From positions 1-16,532 of the forward strand of contig CAZWUK010000048.1 of the NCBI GenBank assembly GCA_964636685.1: a DNA stretch of 16,532 nucleotides, written 5' to 3'. The notes below the pieces were generated by a model. The model saw only the letters and a program-made list of their open reading frames with translations. It was not told the DNA's origin and did not search any database. This document shows positions 8,405-14,376 of this stretch, one piece after another. Every line of letters begins with the position of its first letter. The first letter of the stretch is position 1. This DNA comes from CAZWUK01 sp964636685. Its GTDB lineage: Bacteria; Bacillota; Clostridia; Christensenellales; CAG-138. The position numbers and the translations under genes are program-made.

Positions 8405-8892
8405 TGCAAACGCAACTGGTGAAATGTATCATCAACGGAAGACCGGTCGAAAAGGTCATTGACGTGCGCGCTTCGCTCACGGACATGCTGCGCAACGACT
8501 TTCGTCTCACCTCCGTCAAAAAAGGCTGCGAGGTCGGCGAATGCGGAGCCTGCAACGTGCTGATCGACGGGGAATGCTTCAACTCCTGCATCTACCTTGC
8601 CGTTTGGGCGGACGGAAAGAGTATCCGCACGCTTGAAAGCCTGCTTGGGCCGAACGGCGAGCTTTCCGATATTCAGCAGGCATTCATTGACGAAGCCGCC
8701 GTGCAATGCGGATTCTGCACCCCCGGCTTTATCATGACCGCCGTGGAAATTTTGGAAAGCGGCAAACGGTATTCGCGCGACGAGCTGCGCAAGCTTCTAT
8801 CCGGGCATCTGTGCCGCTGCACCGGCTATGAGAATATTCTCAACGCCGTCGAAAAAACAATGAACAAGCGTCTGGGAGAAATGGCGCTCTGA
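8404..8892 (+). CDS. xdhC: Xanthine-dehydrogenase-type enzyme, [2Fe-2S] subunit
   Basis: 162 aa, standard for the small iron-sulfur subunit. All eight cysteine ligands can be placed. The N-terminal plant-type ferredoxin cluster uses C42, C47, C50 and C62 (GCEVGECGACN and the later C). The C-terminal CO-dehydrogenase-type helical domain uses C102, C105 (QCGFCTPG) and C137, C139 (HLCRCTGY). It wires the molybdenum centre to FAD. AGGAGG lies 9 bases before the ATG, within the 3' end of xdhB. It is the last gene of the plus operon. The symbol follows the ABC naming of E. coli, where XdhC is the Fe-S subunit; in Bacillus naming the equivalent is PucE. Confidence 0.94.
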   Translation: MQTQLVKCIINGRPVEKVIDVRASLTDMLRNDFRLTSVKKGCEVGECGACNVLIDGECFNSCIYLAVWADGKSIRTLESLLGPNGELSDIQQAFIDEAAVQCGFCTPGFIMTAVEILESGKRYSRDELRKLLSGHLCRCTGYENILNAVEKTMNKRLGEMAL

Positions 8893-8940
8893 TTTTGAAA
8901 CGCATCCCGCTGGCAGGCAAGCCCTATCAGCGGGATAGAA

Positions 8941-8966
8941 AAAGACTGTGCAGATGCACAGTCTTT
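8941..8966. terminator. Bidirectional intrinsic terminator between xdhC and rpmB
   Basis: An 11-bp perfect stem (8941-8951 with 8956-8966) has a 4-base loop. It is followed by CTTTTC on the plus strand and by a T-rich tract on the minus strand. The genes on either side converge here, so one hairpin can end both transcripts. Confidence 0.88.
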
Positions 8967-8985
8967 CTTTTCGTACAGTTCGCGC

Positions 8986-9177
8986 TCAGACGCTGCGGAC
9001 AACCTTGCCGGAACGGAGGCAACGGGTGCAAACGTTCATCTTCTGCGTTCTTCCGTCGACAACGACGTGTACGCTCTGGATGTTCGGCGCCCAACCACGT
9101 TTGGTCTTGCGGTTTGAGTGGCTTACCAGATTACCGGACATAACACCCTTGTTGCAGACTTCACAATACTTACCCAT
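8986..9177 (-). CDS. rpmB: 50S ribosomal protein L28
   Basis: A 63-aa bL28 protein, a component of the large ribosomal subunit. It has the zinc-ribbon form with CEVC near residues 5-8 and CTRCL in the C-terminal third, and the SHSNRKTKRGW segment typical of bL28. The start is supported by TAAGGAGGTGG immediately upstream. It is transcribed from its own promoter (9215-9243), and its 3' end faces the shared terminator at 8941-8966. Confidence 0.97.
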   Translation of the reverse strand: MGKYCEVCNKGVMSGNLVSHSNRKTKRGWAPNIQSVHVVVDGRTQKMNVCTRCLRSGKVVRSV

Positions 9178-9214
9178 CTAAAGTCCACCTCCTTATCAAA
9201 AATCGAACATGACT

Positions 9215-9243
9215 ATTCTACCATGCACCCTGTGGTTTTGCAA
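9215..9243 (-). promoter_or_regulatory. Promoter of rpmB
   Basis: On the minus strand TTGCAA (9238-9243) and TAGAAT (9215-9220) are separated by 17 bases. This predicts a start near 9208 and a leader of about 30 bases that ends in a strong ribosome binding site. Confidence 0.7.
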
Positions 9244-9285
9244 CTGTTTTTTTATGATTTTATGCCACATCCTGCGGCTTTGCGG

Positions 9286-9747
9286 TCAATCGAGTCCCGG
9301 AAAGCCGGTCTGGCGCAGCGCTTCGTACAAAACAATCGCAGCCGAATTGGACAGGTTCAGCGAACGCTGCGTATGTCCCATAGGAATCCGAATCGCAGCG
9401 TCGGCATGCTCCTGCAAAAGCGTCTTCGGCAGTCCCGCCGTCTCCTTGCCAAACACGAAAAAATCGCCGTCCCGGTATTGCTGTTGTGCGTAATTGTTGT
9501 GCGCATGCGTAGAAGCATAAAAAAAGCGCGCATTGGCGTGCGCTTGCAGCACCTCGTCAAAGCTGTCGTAATATGTCAGATCCAGATCCTTCCAGTAATC
9601 CAAACCTGCGCGTTTGAGCTGCTTATCATCAACAGAAAATCCCAGCGGACGCACTAAATGCAGCGCCGCGCCCGTAATGGCGCAGGTTCTTGATATATTT
9701 CCCGTATTCTGCGGGATCTCCGGCTCTACCAATACAATATGAAACAT
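9286..9747 (-). CDS. trmL: tRNA (cytidine/uridine-34 2'-O)-methyltransferase
   Basis: A 153-aa SPOUT-class methyltransferase. TrmL methylates the 2'-OH of the wobble nucleotide in tRNA-Leu isoacceptors, using S-adenosylmethionine bound in a C-terminal trefoil knot. Visible motifs are PEIPQNTGNISR (9-20), FGKETAGLP (99-107), and IPM followed by RSLNLSNSAA (121-137). The ATG at 9747 is chosen over the in-frame GTG at 9762 because the GTG lies inside the GGTGGAGG ribosome binding site. A 5' promoter is visible. No convincing terminator follows, so transcription probably continues into rpmB. Confidence 0.93.
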   Translation of the reverse strand: MFHIVLVEPEIPQNTGNISRTCAITGAALHLVRPLGFSVDDKQLKRAGLDYWKDLDLTYYDSFDEVLQAHANARFFYASTHAHNNYAQQQYRDGDFFVFGKETAGLPKTLLQEHADAAIRIPMGHTQRSLNLSNSAAIVLYEALRQTGFPGLD

Positions 9748-9766
9748 CTCTTTTTCCTCCACCGGT

Positions 9767-9795
9767 ATTGTAGCACATCGTGAACGTTTGGTAAA
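9767..9795 (-). promoter_or_regulatory. Promoter of trmL
   Basis: TTTACC (9790-9795) and TACAAT (9767-9772) on the minus strand are 17 bases apart, directly upstream of the GGAGG of trmL. The leader would be short, about 14-15 bases. Confidence 0.62.
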
Positions 9796-9829
9796 ATCCC
9801 TGTGGATGGTTGCGAATCATTTTCTCTTT

Positions 9830-9929
9830 NNNNNNNNNNNNNNNNNNNNNNNNNNNNNNNNNNNNNNNNNNNNNNNNNNNNNNNNNNNNNNNNNNNNNNN
9901 NNNNNNNNNNNNNNNNNNNNNNNNNNNNN
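9830..9929. other. Scaffold gap (100 N)
   Basis: Exactly 100 undetermined bases, the conventional filler for a join of unknown length. The left flank is the trmL promoter side and the right flank is already inside a VanW-family gene. Anything missing here, including the start of that gene, cannot be seen. Confidence 0.98.
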
Positions 9930-10798
9930 CGCCGGTGCTGACCACGCAGGAGCCGACCACTACAGTGGAAGACATCAAGGCGCATACCACATTGCTCGCA
10001 ACCTTCACAACGACTTACGACTCCAAGGGAACCGCCGAGGATACGCAGGAGCAGCGGGATATTATGATCCCCAACCGTGCCTTCAACGTGCAAAAGGGCG
10101 CAGACCTGCTCAACGGTGTGGTCATTAAACCGGGCAAAACCTTCAGCTTCAACGGTACGGTCGGCGACCGCAATGAAGAAAACGGCTGGAAGCAGGCAAA
10201 CGGCATCTTTGGCGGCGATCGCTTTACGCTTCAGTACGGCGGCGGCATTTGCCAGGTCAGCACCACGCTCTACGATGCGCTCTTGCGGTGCTATCCCAAC
10301 ATCGAGATTGTCAAGCGTCGTCAGCACTCCATCCCCTCCTCTTACGTGGAGCTTGGGCTGGATGCGACCGTTGATACGGGGCACATTGACTTTAAATTCA
10401 AAAATGTAACGGAGTATCCGCTGTACATTTTCGCGTATACCTCCCAAAACAAGAAATCTTCCTCCCGAAAGCGCGACATTACCATCGCCATCTACGGCGA
10501 GGCATTGCCGGAAGGCGTCACCTACGTGCCGCGCAGCGTGTCCATCGAGGAGCTGTTACCGGGAGAGCCGATCATTACGGAGGATAAAAAGCAGCCGGTC
10601 GGCTATGAACAGATTACCGCGGCCGCGCGTAACGGCTATATTGTAGAAGTGTATCTTGACAAATATGTCAACGACAAGCTGGACAGTTCCGAATTGCTGT
10701 ATACGGATACCTACGCGGCAATTACTGAGAAGAAAACGGTCGGAACCGCCGTGACGGTGACGCCAACGCCCTACGTCAACCCGGAGGATCGGCCTTAA
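9930..10798 (+). CDS. VanW-family protein with G5-like C-terminus (5' end missing in gap)
   Basis: 288 residues are visible from position 9932 to the stop; the start is lost in the N gap. The centre contains the VanW core, including the signature GGGICQVSTTLY and the preceding PGKTFSFNGTVGDR. The C-terminal ~70 residues, from EELLPGEPIITE to KKTVGTAVTV, look like a G5-type cell-surface domain. A threonine-rich linker (TTQEPTTTVED) precedes the VanW core. Such proteins are usually exported, with an N-terminal membrane anchor and peptidoglycan-binding-like domains, which would be in the missing part. VanW was named from vancomycin-resistance clusters, but its biochemical role is not settled, and nothing here suggests a resistance cluster. 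It is monocistronic as far as seen, with a strong terminator directly after. Confidence 0.85.
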
Positions 10799-10814
10799 GC
10801 ATCCCAAAAGCGCA

Positions 10815-10845
10815 AGGCGGCAGTGCGTATTACGCACTGCCGCCT
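10815..10845 (+). terminator. Intrinsic terminator after the VanW-family gene
   Basis: A perfect 13-bp GC-rich stem (10815-10827 with 10833-10845) encloses a 5-base loop and is followed by GTTTTCTATTTT. It starts 16 bases after the stop codon. Confidence 0.92.
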
Positions 10846-10925
10846 GTTTTCTATTTTACCCCGTTTTCTTGGCTTGGACGCCACGCCTGCCTTCCATAAA
10901 CCCATACGGTATACAGCTTCCGATG

Positions 10926-11348
10926 CTATTTTTGATAAAGAAAAAGCTTTCTCGCTGTAAAATTCCACAGGAAGGAAAGAATGCCCGACGCTATTTTTGA
11001 AAGCAGCACGGAGATACCGAAAACATCCGTCATCAAAAACACGGTCAGCTCGGTGATTCCCAATGCGGCAAGCGAAATCAGCAAAAAGACCGAAAGCTCT
11101 GCCGGAACGGAAATCCTGCCGCGATGAAATACAAACACAATCCCCAGCGCATAGTTAACCGTCAGTCCGATCAGGAATGCGATGGGAACCGCCACAAGAT
11201 GATGAATCCGGAATATCTGTGTCAGCAATGCAAGAAGGGCATAATCGGCGGCAAATCCAAGAAACGCCACTACGGCGTATCGGATGAGCTGTACAACTGT
11301 AGATTCTCTGTTTCCATTTTTGATTTCCGGTCGTTTTGTCTGCTCCAT
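10926..11348 (-). CDS. GtrA-family membrane protein
   Basis: A 140-aa protein with four hydrophobic segments, the size and layout of GtrA-like proteins. Segments are visible around RYAVVAFLGFAADYALLAL, AVPIAFLIGLTVNYALGIVF, LSVFLLISLAALGITELTVF and the last one ending LSFLWNFTARKLFLY, which matches the family's usual C-terminus. Family members are thought to act in cell-surface polysaccharide assembly, often in moving lipid-linked sugars; the substrate here is unknown. No glycosyltransferase gene is adjacent. A reading frame continues upstream to 11621, but that part is antisense to the symporter gene. ATG codons at 11354 and 11348 both lack a Shine-Dalgarno. The 11348 ATG coincides with the predicted transcription start and is preferred. 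Confidence 0.83.
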   Translation of the reverse strand: MEQTKRPEIKNGNRESTVVQLIRYAVVAFLGFAADYALLALLTQIFRIHHLVAVPIAFLIGLTVNYALGIVFVFHRGRISVPAELSVFLLISLAALGITELTVFLMTDVFGISVLLSKIASGILSFLWNFTARKLFLYQK

Positions 11349-11363
11349 GCGCATAAGTATAGC
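11336..11363 (+). promoter_or_regulatory. Possible plus-strand promoter of the symporter gene
   Basis: TTGTCT (11336-11341) and TATAGC (11358-11363) are 16 bases apart, 4/6 matches each. Its -10 overlaps the -10 of the minus promoter. The expected start would lie in or next to the ribosome binding site of the symporter, so this is a weak call. Confidence 0.3.
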
Positions 11364-11384
11364 ACATTGGGGTGTGACTGTCAT
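11356..11384 (-). promoter_or_regulatory. Promoter of the gtrA-like gene
   Basis: ATGACA (11379-11384) and TATACT (11356-11361) on the minus strand are 17 bases apart, 5/6 matches each. Seven bases past the -10 is the A of the ATG at 11348, so the mRNA would be leaderless or nearly so. Confidence 0.65.
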
Positions 11385-12688
11385 GGACTTTGCCGTGTCG
11401 CTGCTGTTGCTATTGTCCGGCGTATGGATCACGATCCGCCTGCGAGGAATACAGCTGCGTCGATTCGCCGCTTCGCTTGCCGCGCCGTTTTTCGCAGACA
11501 GACATGCAAAAAGCGGGGTTTCTCCCTTTGCTGCGATGTCAACCTCGCTTGCGGCCACGCTCGGCACGGGAAATGTCGCCGGCGTCTGCGGATCGATTCT
11601 GCTCGGCGGGCCGGGCGCCATTTTTTTAAATGTGGATCGGCGCGTTCTTTGGCATGGCGGTCAAGTACCTTGAGATCTTTCTCGCGCTCTCCTGCCGTTC
11701 CCCCAAACGTCCGCGCTCAATCGGCCCAATGGGATATATCGACAATGCGCTTCCCCCAAGGTGGCGCTTCTTGAGCCGGCTCTATGCCGGATGCGCCATG
11801 CTTGCAGCGATCGGCATGGGAAACTTTGTACAGGCGGGAACAATCGCCGAGTCTGCCGAGCAGCTGCTGCTTTCCATCTCTCCGAGGCTGCCGGCGCATT
11901 GGAGGCTCTGTCTTGGGATCGGCGTAGCGCTGCTCTCCGGCATCGTCGTTCTGGGTGGCGCAAAGCGAATCGGCAGTGTGGCTTCGCTGCTTGTCCCGCT
12001 GATGAGCGTATTGTATATCGGTGGCTGCGGCGCGATTCTGATTCGAAATTCCGCTCGCATCCTTCCTGCCATCTCAAGTATTTTCAGCAGCGCCTTTTCA
12101 TTCACCGCACCGTCGGCACTCGGCGGAACATTCGGGTTCCTGACCGTTTTTCGTATCGGCGTGACACGCGGCGTCTTTACGCATGAGGCGGGGCTTGGAA
12201 CCGCTGCGCTGGCACATGCGCTATCAACCGAACGATCGGCGGAAAAACAGGCGCTGTTCGGGATATTCGAGGTATTCTTGGATACCATCGTGCTCTGTAC
12301 GTTTACGGCAATCACAGTGCTTGCTTCCGGGATTCCCCTGCCCTACGGCGACAGCTCGAAGAATGCCGCCGTCGCTTCGGAAGCGTTTTGCAGCGTGTTT
12401 CCGCCGGTGCTTGCCAACGGCTTCCTTGCCGTGATGCTGCTGCTGTTCGCTTTTTGCAGCATCCTGTCCTTTTGTCTGTATGGCAGCCAATGCGCCGCGT
12501 ACCTGTTCGGCAAACAGGCGGCGCGTCCGTATCAGATCGTTTTTCTCATCTGCATCCTTCTGGGCTGCACGCTCCGGCTGTCCCTCCTCTGGAGACTGTC
12601 CGAGGGATTCAACGCCTTGATGGCGCTGCCGAATCTTTTGGCGCTGCTGCTGATACTTCACAGACAGAATCATGCAAAAGCGTTATGA
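11383..12688 (+). pseudogene. AGCS-family sodium/alanine symporter, split by a frameshift
   Basis: Two adjacent plus-strand reading frames together make one AGCS (amino acid carrier) transporter. The first, from ATG 11383 with GGGGTG upstream, gives MDFAVSLLLLLSGVW and the hallmark region SPFAAMSTSLAATLGTGNVAG, then LGGPGAIF at 11603-11625, and would stop at 11673 after an unrelated tail. The second frame resumes at 11630 with MWIGAFFGMAVKYLE, the expected continuation of GPGAIF, and runs to 12688 with many membrane segments and the TRGVFTHEAGLGTA block. Both halves add up to about 434 aa, normal for the family. The break is in the run of seven T and three A (11621-11630); removing one A restores a full frame. 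No other damage is seen, so a recent mutation or a sequencing error fits best. If repaired, it would import alanine or glycine with Na+. Confidence 0.82.
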
Positions 12689-12711
12689 TCCTGCCGCTTC
12701 CTGAAAATGCT

Positions 12712-12748
12712 TTCGGGCATTACCGTTCTATCAGCGGCAACGCCCGAA
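12712..12748 (-). terminator. Hairpin between the symporter and DUF3021 genes
   Basis: Arms 12712-12725 and 12735-12748 pair over 14 positions around a 9-base loop. Read as minus-strand RNA the stem is complete, with two G-U pairs; read as plus-strand RNA the same positions are A-C mismatches. It begins 12 bases past the DUF3021 stop, so it probably ends or protects the minus transcript. The following T tract is weak (GCATTTTC). Confidence 0.55.
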
Positions 12749-12760
12749 TTTCATATGCGC

Positions 12761-13225
12761 TCATTTGACGGTCTGGCTATTTTTCACGCGCTCGTTCATC
12801 TTTTTGATTTTTCTTCTCCAGCCAAAATACTGTATCAACCAAACAAATAGAAAGATCGCAACAAATATACCGATATACGAAAGCACACCGACGACGGAAT
12901 GCCGCATCCAGTTTGCAACATAGGCCGTGGGGAGCATCGCCACACAAGCAATTGCAAAATAGATCCCGCTTTGCTTGGCGAGACTCCACGAATCAATCTC
13001 CCAAACAATCGACGCCGTCGCAAATGCAGAGCCCATGACGCCGCAAAGAAGCGTTTGCAGAGCAACAGCGTTCAGTTCATTTCCCAACGCAGCGAGCAGC
13101 TCCGGCGTAACCGGATAAAAGACCCCGTCCCCGATGCAAGCGGAGATCAGTACGGTAATTACAAAGCCGAGTGCAATCCCAAGGGGAAATCCCAAAAGTC
13201 CCCGCTCAATCAATCGTTTTTTCAT
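12761..13225 (-). CDS. DUF3021-family membrane protein
   Basis: A 154-aa protein with four predicted membrane segments: GLLGFPLGIALGFVITVLIS, the segment AVALQTLLCGVMGSAFATAS, the segment GIYFAIACVAMLPTAYVANW, and VVGVLSYIGIFVAIFLFVWL. It ends in a basic tail (YFGWRRKIKKMNERVK). DUF3021 proteins are typically encoded directly beside a LytTR regulator, as here. By analogy with LytTR regulatory systems they are thought to control the regulator from the membrane. The start at 13225 is chosen over an in-frame upstream ATG (13285) because GAGGTGG lies about 6 bases before it. That ribosome binding site overlaps the stop codon of the upstream LytTR gene, so translation is probably coupled. Confidence 0.85.
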   Translation of the reverse strand: MKKRLIERGLLGFPLGIALGFVITVLISACIGDGVFYPVTPELLAALGNELNAVALQTLLCGVMGSAFATASIVWEIDSWSLAKQSGIYFAIACVAMLPTAYVANWMRHSVVGVLSYIGIFVAIFLFVWLIQYFGWRRKIKKMNERVKNSQTVK

Positions 13226-13235
13226 TTCTACCACC

Positions 13236-13676
13236 TCATATTCCCAATACTTGTTTAATTTTGGCAACATATCGCCTTGAAACATAGGTTATCGCCCCGT
13301 TGGAGAGCGTAACGCAAATCGTCCCGGCAAAACTCAAATCAAATCCGCGGACTTTTTTCAGGTTGATGATCTCAGAATTGGATATGCGCACGAACAAAGC
13401 GCTGTCCAACCGCTGCTCTATTTCGTACAGGCGCAGCCGCAGAGCATATTCGCCATGATTTGTTTCGGCAAACACCCGGCTACTGGCGGCAAAGATGCGG
13501 TAAATATCGTTCGGTTCCAGCACCTCCGCAATATCCTCCTGAAAGCCGGCGATCATTTTAGGCTGCTCCTCTGCGAGCTTTTTCAGGATCCCGTGAATTT
13601 CCTCCGTCATCATGTCTGCTACCACAATGATCTTCGGCTCTTTGCAGTCTTTGTCGAGTTGGATCTCAATCTGCAT
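13236..13676 (-). CDS. LytTR-domain transcriptional regulator
   Basis: A 146-aa DNA-binding protein. The LytTR domain spans about residues 44-146 and shows FVRISNSEIINLKKV (95-109) and the C-terminal YVSRRYVAKIKQVLG, both typical. There is no response-regulator receiver domain; the first 40 residues are a short N-terminal extension common to stand-alone LytTR regulators paired with DUF3021. The start has a strong AAGGAGGGG. It is the first gene of a two-gene operon with the DUF3021 gene, 10 bases apart. Targets are unknown, and autoregulation is common in such pairs. One LytTR-like half-site (AACGTTGG) overlaps the proposed -35, but a matching second half-site at the usual spacing was not found. 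Confidence 0.9.
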   Translation of the reverse strand: MQIEIQLDKDCKEPKIIVVADMMTEEIHGILKKLAEEQPKMIAGFQEDIAEVLEPNDIYRIFAASSRVFAETNHGEYALRLRLYEIEQRLDSALFVRISNSEIINLKKVRGFDLSFAGTICVTLSNGAITYVSRRYVAKIKQVLGI

Positions 13677-13700
13677 TCACACCCCTCCTTCTTGTTACAG

Positions 13701-14033
13701 CTACAGCATAAAGGCATTTGCCCCGGATTTCCAACGTTTTTCAATAGGTGGTAGTTTTTCACGCATAACCGGCCGATTTGTGAGCGCTACCATCGTCGCC
13801 GGTCTGCGGCTTTCATGAGCATGGGCTGCCGGCTCCGGAACGCGCACGATCTGCTGCGTCTGAGAACAGCGTCCCAAAATGGAAATAGCCGCAAAAAGCA
13901 GCATGGCTGCCGCTTTTTTACAGATCCCGATCCAGCGGCGCCATGCTTTTTGCGCTATTTTAAAACGATGTGCGGAACGCTTATTCGCGAAGCTCAGTCG
14001 CAGGATGCCGCTCTGCATCATAGGCGTCGTCAT
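13701..14033 (-). CDS. Possible small protein with signal-peptide-like segment (uncertain)
   Basis: I do not recognise this one. A single frame spans the 300-base space between rsfS and the LytTR gene, up to 110 aa. It shows a basic stretch, a hydrophobic core (KKAAAMLLFAAISILG, about residues 39-54) and a Pro/Arg-rich tail, so it could be a small exported or anchored protein. Codon choice looks like that of the neighbours. Against it, every usable start (14033, or ATGs 14021 and 14018) lies inside the end of rsfS, with no Shine-Dalgarno. The hydrophobic part also coincides with a long inverted repeat. It could be a coupled gene, a remnant, or a chance frame. Confidence 0.33.
   Translation of the reverse strand: MTTPMMQSGILRLSFANKRSAHRFKIAQKAWRRWIGICKKAAAMLLFAAISILGRCSQTQQIVRVPEPAAHAHESRRPATMVALTNRPVMREKLPPIEKRWKSGANAFML
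13705..13734 (-). promoter_or_regulatory. Candidate promoter of the LytTR-DUF3021 operon
   Basis: TTGGAA (13729-13734) and TATGCT (13705-13710) on the minus strand are 18 bases apart, with 4/6 and 5/6 matches. It overlaps the 3' end of the small ORF at 13701-14033 if that ORF is real. Confidence 0.45.
13891..13953. repeat. Long imperfect inverted repeat downstream of rsfS
   Basis: Arms 13891-13913 and 13935-13953 share 19 matching positions when one extra base and three extra bases in the left arm are bulged out; the loop is 21 bases. On the minus strand the left arm alone also forms a small GCAGC-CAT-GCTGC hairpin followed by TTTTTG. That is terminator-like and placed about 70 bases after rsfS. 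Confidence 0.5.
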
Positions 14034-14376
14034 AGAGGATGGCGCCGTTATCCTCGTTCCAGAGCCGCTCTACGCTATAATAGCGCCGTTCCTCCGGATG
14101 GAAAATGTGCAGCAGGATATCACCGAAGTCAAGCACGATCCAACGTCCGTCGCCATACCCTTCCCTGCGGCGCACCTCCAGCCCAAGCGCTCCGCATTTT
14201 TCATCCACCTCGTCGCACAGCGCCTTGATCTGCGGCACAGCGCGTCCGCTTGCAATGACAAACCAATCGGCGATGATCGTCTTGTCTCCAACGTGAATCG
14301 CCATGATATCCAGTGCCTTTTTGTTGTACAGTATTTCGCACAATCCCAGTGCCTGTTCCTTAATCGTGTCCTTCAA
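13981..14376 (-). CDS. rsfS: Ribosomal silencing factor
   Basis: A 131-aa RsfS (Iojap/YbeB) protein. It binds ribosomal protein uL14 and blocks subunit joining when nutrients are short. Family motifs are visible: ALDIMAIHVGDKTIIADWFVIASG (residues 21-44; named by its ends, with DWFVIASG most diagnostic) and DILLHIFHPEERRYYSVERLW near residues 85-105. It begins with TTG, supported by AGGAGG 7 bases upstream, and this TTG overlaps the TGA of the upstream nadD-yqeK gene (TTGA), so the two are coupled. The nadD-yqeK-rsfS order is the standard one in Bacillota. Confidence 0.95.
   Translation of the reverse strand: MKDTIKEQALGLCEILYNKKALDIMAIHVGDKTIIADWFVIASGRAVPQIKALCDEVDEKCGALGLEVRRREGYGDGRWIVLDFGDILLHIFHPEERRYYSVERLWNEDNGAILYDDAYDAERHPATELRE

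Noticed and set aside
9930..10798. Vancomycin resistance determinant
   Set aside because: The VanW domain is widespread in Clostridia outside resistance clusters, and no vanH/A/X or vanR/S gene is present.
11349..11621. Upstream extension of the gtrA-like gene to a 231-aa protein
   Set aside because: The extra 90 residues are antisense to the conserved start of the symporter, have no homology-like features, and the promoter for gtrA lies within that stretch.
11615..11635. Programmed ribosomal frameshift in the AGCS symporter
   Set aside because: The required shift is +1 (or -2). The heptamer-like T/A run favours -1, which leads into the wrong frame, and tRNA re-pairing after a +1 move on TTT leads straight to TAA. 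AGCS transporters are not known to use recoding.
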